NCBI GenBank assembly: GCA_017989485.1
Contig: JAGNPU010000041.1
Span: 1-9,966, forward strand
From: Neisseriaceae bacterium
GTDB lineage: Bacteria > Pseudomonadota > Gammaproteobacteria > Burkholderiales > Neisseriaceae
Length of the DNA: 9,966 nt
Reading direction: 5' to 3'
The translations under genes were made by a program, and so were the position numbers. The notes under the pieces were generated by a model. It worked only from the letters and a program-made list of their open reading frames with translations. It was not told the DNA's origin and ran no database searches. Positions 6,513-9,966 of the stretch are shown here, piece by piece. Positions within the stretch are counted from its first letter, which is position 1. Each line of letters begins with the position of its first letter.

Positions 6513-7808
6513 ATGGGTCAACCCAGAGTAAAACCCGTCTACAGCAAAGAAGAAAAACGCAAAAGCATTATGGCCATTGTGGGGGCCTCGTCTGGCAACC
6601 TCGTGGAGTGGTACGACTTTTATATTTATGCCTTCACCTCGATTTACTTCGCCCACCTTTTTTTCCCCGAAGGCGACGCCACCAGCCAATTACTGCGTAC
6701 GGCAGGCATTTTCGCAGTGGGGTTTTTGATGCGGCCCGTCGGCGGCTGGTTTTTTGGCCGCATCGCCGATCGCTATGGGCGCAAAAAATCCCTAGTGTCT
6801 TCAATCGTCTTAATGTGCGTGGGCTCTTTTCTCATTGCCTGCCTGCCGACCTACGAGCAAGTCGGCGTGCTGGCCCCCCTGCTGCTGCTGTTGGGCCGCC
6901 TGATTCAAGGCCTGTCGGTGGGCGGCGAGTACGGTGCCACCGCCACCTATATGAGCGAAGTAGCCCTGCCCGGGCGGCGTGGGTTTTTCTCCTCGTTTCA
7001 ATACGTGACCCTCATTGGCGGCCAGCTCTTGGCCACGGTGACCATTTTGATTTTGGTGAGCGTGTTTTCCAAAGAAGCGATGTACAGCTGGGCCTGGCGC
7101 ATTCCCTTCTTCATTGGGTCGATTGCGGCCTTGGGCTCTTTATACCTGCGCCGTCACCTTAAAGAAACCGCCCCCACCGCAGACAAGACCGATGCCGCTG
7201 CCGGCAGCCTCACACACCTGTTTCGCTTTCACACCCGAGCCTTTGTCACCGTATTTGGCTTCACCGCCGGAGGCTCTTTGCTGTTTTACACCTTCACCAC
7301 GTATATGCAAAAATACTTGATCAACACCTCTGGCTTTAGCCCGACCTCATCGACCCAAATCATGACGGTGGCGCTGCTGGTGTTCATGCTGGCCCAGCCG
7401 CTGTTCGGCATTCTGTCGGACAATATTGGCCGCCGCCAAAGCATGATGTGGTTTGCGGTATTGGGCATGTTGTGTACCTACCCTGCGTTGTACCTGCTGC
7501 AACATACTCGTAACCCCTATGCCGTGTTCTTTATTTTGATCGTGATGCTCGGCATCGCCAGTTTTTACACCTCCATCGGCGGCATCGTGAAATCAGAAAT
7601 GTTTCCCGTCGAAGTGCGCGCCCTTGGCGTCGGCCTGTCGTTCGCCTTGGCCAACGCCATTTTTGGTGGCTCGGCTGAATTTGTGGCCCTGTCGTTTAAA
7701 GCCTCGGGCATTGAAAGCGGTTTTTTCATCTACGTCACCGTCATGCTTGGCTTTGCCCTCATCGCGGCGCTGTCTATGCCCAGAAAAGCCACGTATTTAA
7801 AAGATTAA
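6513..7808 (+). CDS. kgtP: KgtP-type 2-oxoglutarate/dicarboxylate:H+ symporter (MFS, MHS family), copy 2
   Basis: This 431-residue permease is a tandem paralogue of the gene upstream, roughly three-quarters identical by eye along its whole length. Landmarks are [16 protein letters not shown] (26-41), [11 protein letters not shown] (82-92), [43 protein letters not shown] in the second-half loop (copy 1 has SDRIGRR), [13 protein letters not shown] and [12 protein letters not shown]. The ATG at 6513 is preferred over the in-frame ATG at 6468 because AAGGAG ends 7 nt before it and [18 protein letters not shown] lines up with the copy 1 start; the extra 15 residues have no counterpart. It has its own promoter region with an FNR-type site, so it is probably expressed separately, perhaps under low oxygen. 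It ends at a strong terminator. Substrate is inferred, and divergence between copies may reflect different affinity or a different dicarboxylate. Confidence 0.9.
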   Translation: MGQPRVKPVYSKEEKRKSIMAIVGASSGNLVEWYDFYIYAFTSIYFAHLFFPEGDATSQLLRTAGIFAVGFLMRPVGGWFFGRIADRYGRKKSLVSSIVLMCVGSFLIACLPTYEQVGVLAPLLLLLGRLIQGLSVGGEYGATATYMSEVALPGRRGFFSSFQYVTLIGGQLLATVTILILVSVFSKEAMYSWAWRIPFFIGSIAALGSLYLRRHLKETAPTADKTDAAAGSLTHLFRFHTRAFVTVFGFTAGGSLLFYTFTTYMQKYLINTSGFSPTSSTQIMTVALLVFMLAQPLFGILSDNIGRRQSMMWFAVLGMLCTYPALYLLQHTRNPYAVFFILIVMLGIASFYTSIGGIVKSEMFPVEVRALGVGLSFALANAIFGGSAEFVALSFKASGIESGFFIYVTVMLGFALIAALSMPRKATYLKD

Positions 7809-7829
7809 GGCGGGCTTCAGGCAATATAA

Positions 7830-7858
7830 AAGCCATCTCAGTCATGAGATGGCTTTTT
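7830..7858. terminator. Bidirectional terminator between convergent genes
   Basis: AAGCCATCTC (7830-7839) and GAGATGGCTT (7846-7855) form a perfect 10-bp stem with an AGTCAT loop. TTTTT ends the plus-strand side (7854-7858), and AAAA (7827-7830) gives a T run on the minus strand. It sits 21 bp after the permease stop and 13 bp after the receptor stop, so it can serve both. Confidence 0.9.
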
Positions 7859-7871
7859 CTAAACTCAAGGG

Positions 7872-9966
7872 TTAAAAATCATAACCCAATGACAGCCAAA
7901 GTTTGCGGCGGTCGATGTAAGTGCCCGCGTTACTACGGCCTGCATGCGAATACGCATAAATGGCCTCTTGCTTGCCCGAACTATTGGTCAACAGCTGATA
8001 CTCATCAAACTTTTTATCCAACAGATTGTCTATGCCTGCGGTCAGGCGCAGCTGCTTGTTGATTTGATGACGCAGGCCCAAGTTAACGATGGTATACCCT
8101 TTAAACTTGTTGTTGGTGGCGTCTTTAATGATGGTTTCGTCCGCCGTGGTCTTGCCTTGGTAACGCTCACGTGAAGACTTGTACTCAGCCTCAAGCCATA
8201 CCCCTAGCCGTTCATTAAACTGATAGTTGGTCGACACATTCAAGGCATGACGCGGATTGCTGACCAGGAAACTGCCGCTGTTGGCGCCAGACTTGGTTTC
8301 GGTCTTGAGCCAGGTATACGTGCCTTTGACCGACCATTCAGGCGTGATGTCATAGCGACTGGCCAGCTCTAGGCCTTTGGTTTGCGCTTTGTCAATATTC
8401 ACCAACGTGCCTATTTCATCCTGGCTGGGGAACCCACCGATGCTGATACAGCCGGGTTGATTCGGACTGCCGGCAAAATCACAGTTGACCATGGGTTTGC
8501 CGCTGCCAATTTTGTCTCGGAACTGATTCAAAAACACGGTCGCCGTGGTGTCAAATCCGCCCTGAGCATAATTGGCGCTGAGCTCATAGCTGGTGGTTTT
8601 TTCCGGTTTTAAATCAGGGCTCCCCATGGTGACTCTCTGACCCTGCCGGGTGAAACCATTAATGCCATCGTGTAAGTCATTCAAGGTCGGCACTTTGTAG
8701 CCGCCGCTGACGCCGCCCTTCATCGTCCACTCATTGTTCGCCTGCCAAGTCAGATAGGCACGTGGGGTAAACTCACCGCCAAAGGCCTTATGGTGCTCAT
8801 AACGCCCCCCTAGGGTCAGGTTGAGCTGAGGCATAAACTGCCAGCTGTCTTCGCCAAAGACGGCCCAAGCATTCTGTTTGAACCGATTGCCACGGCCAGC
8901 GGCCGCATCTTCGGTTCTATTGCGCTGATACTCTAGCCCCACATTCACGCTATGCTGGCCCAGCTCGGTGCGAAATTTAGATTGCACAATGGTGTCTGTA
9001 TTTTTTAACGTCCGCGCCTCGCCGCCACGATACACATAGCCAAGGTCGGGGGCATTGCCCGGTGGCAGCGTCCGGCCCTTGGTCTCGGTGCGCACTTGGC
9101 TGACGCTGGTGTCTAACGTCCCCGCATCGAGTTCAAGCTGATGGCCCATGGCGTATTGATCGCGTGAGAACGTCAGCTTGTCCTCATAGCCGGCAATATT
9201 TTTAGGTCGGCCATCGTCATGATAGCTGTCCAGGCTGCCCAAGCGGCTGTCACGGTTGTCATACCACTGTTTGGCCGTCCCCACATCAACCCATAGGGTA
9301 TTGCGGTCATTCATCAACCAGGAAACCTTGGCCCCCACGTCATGGTTCTGACCCCGCCCCGGGCGGGGGTCACGGCCGCTGGCCTGTGGATTCAACCGTT
9401 CAGAAGGCTCCCGATTAAACAAGCGACCACGCACCTCTACGCCCAAGGTGTCTTTAATCAAAGGGCCACTGGCCTGAACGTTAATCGACTCGGTATTGGC
9501 CGCCTTGCTGTCCTGCTGCCATTCGGTTTGTGCGGTGACGTTCCCACCCCACTCGCGGGTGGCCACCGGTTTGGTGATGATGTTGATCACGCCCCCCATG
9601 GCATCAGAACCATACAGCGTCGACATGGGCCCACGAATGACTTCAATGCGCTTAATCGACGACAGGGGGGGCATAAAGCCAAAGCTGGTGCCGCCAAACC
9701 CATTGGGCGTGACGCTGCCCGAGGTATTCTGACGCCGGCCATCAATCATGATTAAGGTGTACTCGGCAGGCATGCCACGCATTTCGATGCTGAGCACGCC
9801 GGTTTTATCCGCCCCATTGCGAATGTCCACGCCGGGCACCTCCTTAAGCACTTCCGCCAGACTGGTGGCATTTTTATTGGCCAACTCTTCTTCGGTGATC
9901 ACCGTGATGCTGGCCGGTGCATTTTTAAGACGCTGCTCAAACCCTGAGGCCGTCACCACGACGTCA
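7872..9966 (-). CDS. TonB-dependent outer-membrane receptor, catecholate-siderophore (CirA/IrgA-like) type, N-terminus outside window
   Basis: About 697 residues are visible of an outer-membrane receptor that imports an iron chelate using TonB-ExbBD energy. The frame is open to the right edge (codons for D-V precede VTASGFEQ), so the signal peptide and probably the TonB box are missing; the GTG at 9959 is an internal valine. Counting that as 1, the plug domain runs about 13-132: NAPASITVITEEEL (13-26), RGMPAEYTLIMIDGRRQ (61-77), RIEVIRGPMSTLYGS (104-118), GGVINIITKP (122-131). A 22-strand barrel follows, with DLKPEKTTSYELS, GIDNLLDKKF (642-651) and a terminal strand ending in YDF, the usual outer-membrane signature. 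Cys 493 and 504 could form a disulfide in an external loop. The IRGPMSSLYGSDA-like motif and NAPASI opening favour CirA/IrgA over FepA; heme receptors are less likely because no clear FRAP/NPNL motif is seen. The ligand is inferred. The promoter (and any Fur box) lies outside. Confidence 0.93.
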   Translation of the reverse strand, partial: DVVVTASGFEQRLKNAPASITVITEEELANKNATSLAEVLKEVPGVDIRNGADKTGVLSIEMRGMPAEYTLIMIDGRRQNTSGSVTPNGFGGTSFGFMPPLSSIKRIEVIRGPMSTLYGSDAMGGVINIITKPVATREWGGNVTAQTEWQQDSKAANTESINVQASGPLIKDTLGVEVRGRLFNREPSERLNPQASGRDPRPGRGQNHDVGAKVSWLMNDRNTLWVDVGTAKQWYDNRDSRLGSLDSYHDDGRPKNIAGYEDKLTFSRDQYAMGHQLELDAGTLDTSVSQVRTETKGRTLPPGNAPDLGYVYRGGEARTLKNTDTIVQSKFRTELGQHSVNVGLEYQRNRTEDAAAGRGNRFKQNAWAVFGEDSWQFMPQLNLTLGGRYEHHKAFGGEFTPRAYLTWQANNEWTMKGGVSGGYKVPTLNDLHDGINGFTRQGQRVTMGSPDLKPEKTTSYELSANYAQGGFDTTATVFLNQFRDKIGSGKPMVNCDFAGSPNQPGCISIGGFPSQDEIGTLVNIDKAQTKGLELASRYDITPEWSVKGTYTWLKTETKSGANSGSFLVSNPRHALNVSTNYQFNERLGVWLEAEYKSSRERYQGKTTADETIIKDATNNKFKGYTIVNLGLRHQINKQLRLTAGIDNLLDKKFDEYQLLTNSSGKQEAIYAYSHAGRSNAGTYIDRRKLWLSLGYDF

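Noticed and set aside
9957..9959. GTG as a true start of the TonB-dependent receptor
   Set aside because: The frame continues to the window edge with D-V before V-TASGFEQ, the usual interior of such receptors. A signal peptide must lie further upstream.
1..9966. Neisseria-type DNA uptake sequences, CRISPR arrays, IS ends, tRNA or defence genes
   Set aside because: None seen by eye on either strand. The visible genes are ordinary transport and repair genes, so no novel system is claimed.

Overview
The window suggests a Gram-negative proteobacterium, most likely a betaproteobacterium. UvrB closely matches the Neisseria type from memory (for example the [20 protein letters not shown] stretch), and the TonB-dependent receptor implies an outer membrane. 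The Neisseriales are a guess: I saw no GCCGTCTGAA-type DNA uptake sequence by eye. Genes are moderately GC-rich, and the two spacers upstream of the permease genes are strikingly AT-rich.

Layout. (1) 1-1073, + strand: the C-terminal part of a Mg2+-importing P-type ATPase (mgtA), followed by a clear intrinsic terminator. (2) 1119-1369: a non-coding spacer between convergent units, holding several inverted repeats that look like dispersed-repeat remnants. (3) 1370-4427, - strand: a small membrane protein of unknown function, then uvrB, then a YbhB/YbcL-type PEBP protein, closed by an intrinsic terminator. uvrB and the PEBP gene are 31 bp apart and are probably co-transcribed. The uvrB start lacks a Shine-Dalgarno sequence but overlaps (ATGA) the stop of a possible 26-codon leader ORF. 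(4) 4428-7808: two tandem KgtP-type (2-oxoglutarate:H+ symporter, MFS/MHS family) paralogues, each behind its own AT-rich control region. The first has a sigma70-like promoter whose -35 lies in a perfect 14-bp palindrome. The second has a perfect FNR-type box (TTGAT-N4-ATCAA) upstream of good -10 elements. (5) 7830-7858: a hairpin that can terminate transcription from both sides. (6) 7872-9966, - strand: a TonB-dependent outer-membrane receptor of the catecholate-siderophore (CirA/IrgA-like) type, whose N-terminus lies beyond the window.

Functionally this is a nutrient-uptake neighbourhood (Mg2+, dicarboxylate/2-oxoglutarate, iron chelate) around a DNA-repair gene. I see no defence system, mobile element, CRISPR array, phage gene, tRNA or rRNA, and I do not claim an undescribed system. 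The parts most worth a second look are regulatory: the FNR-type box and the palindromic operator candidate in front of the paired permeases, and the leader region of uvrB.
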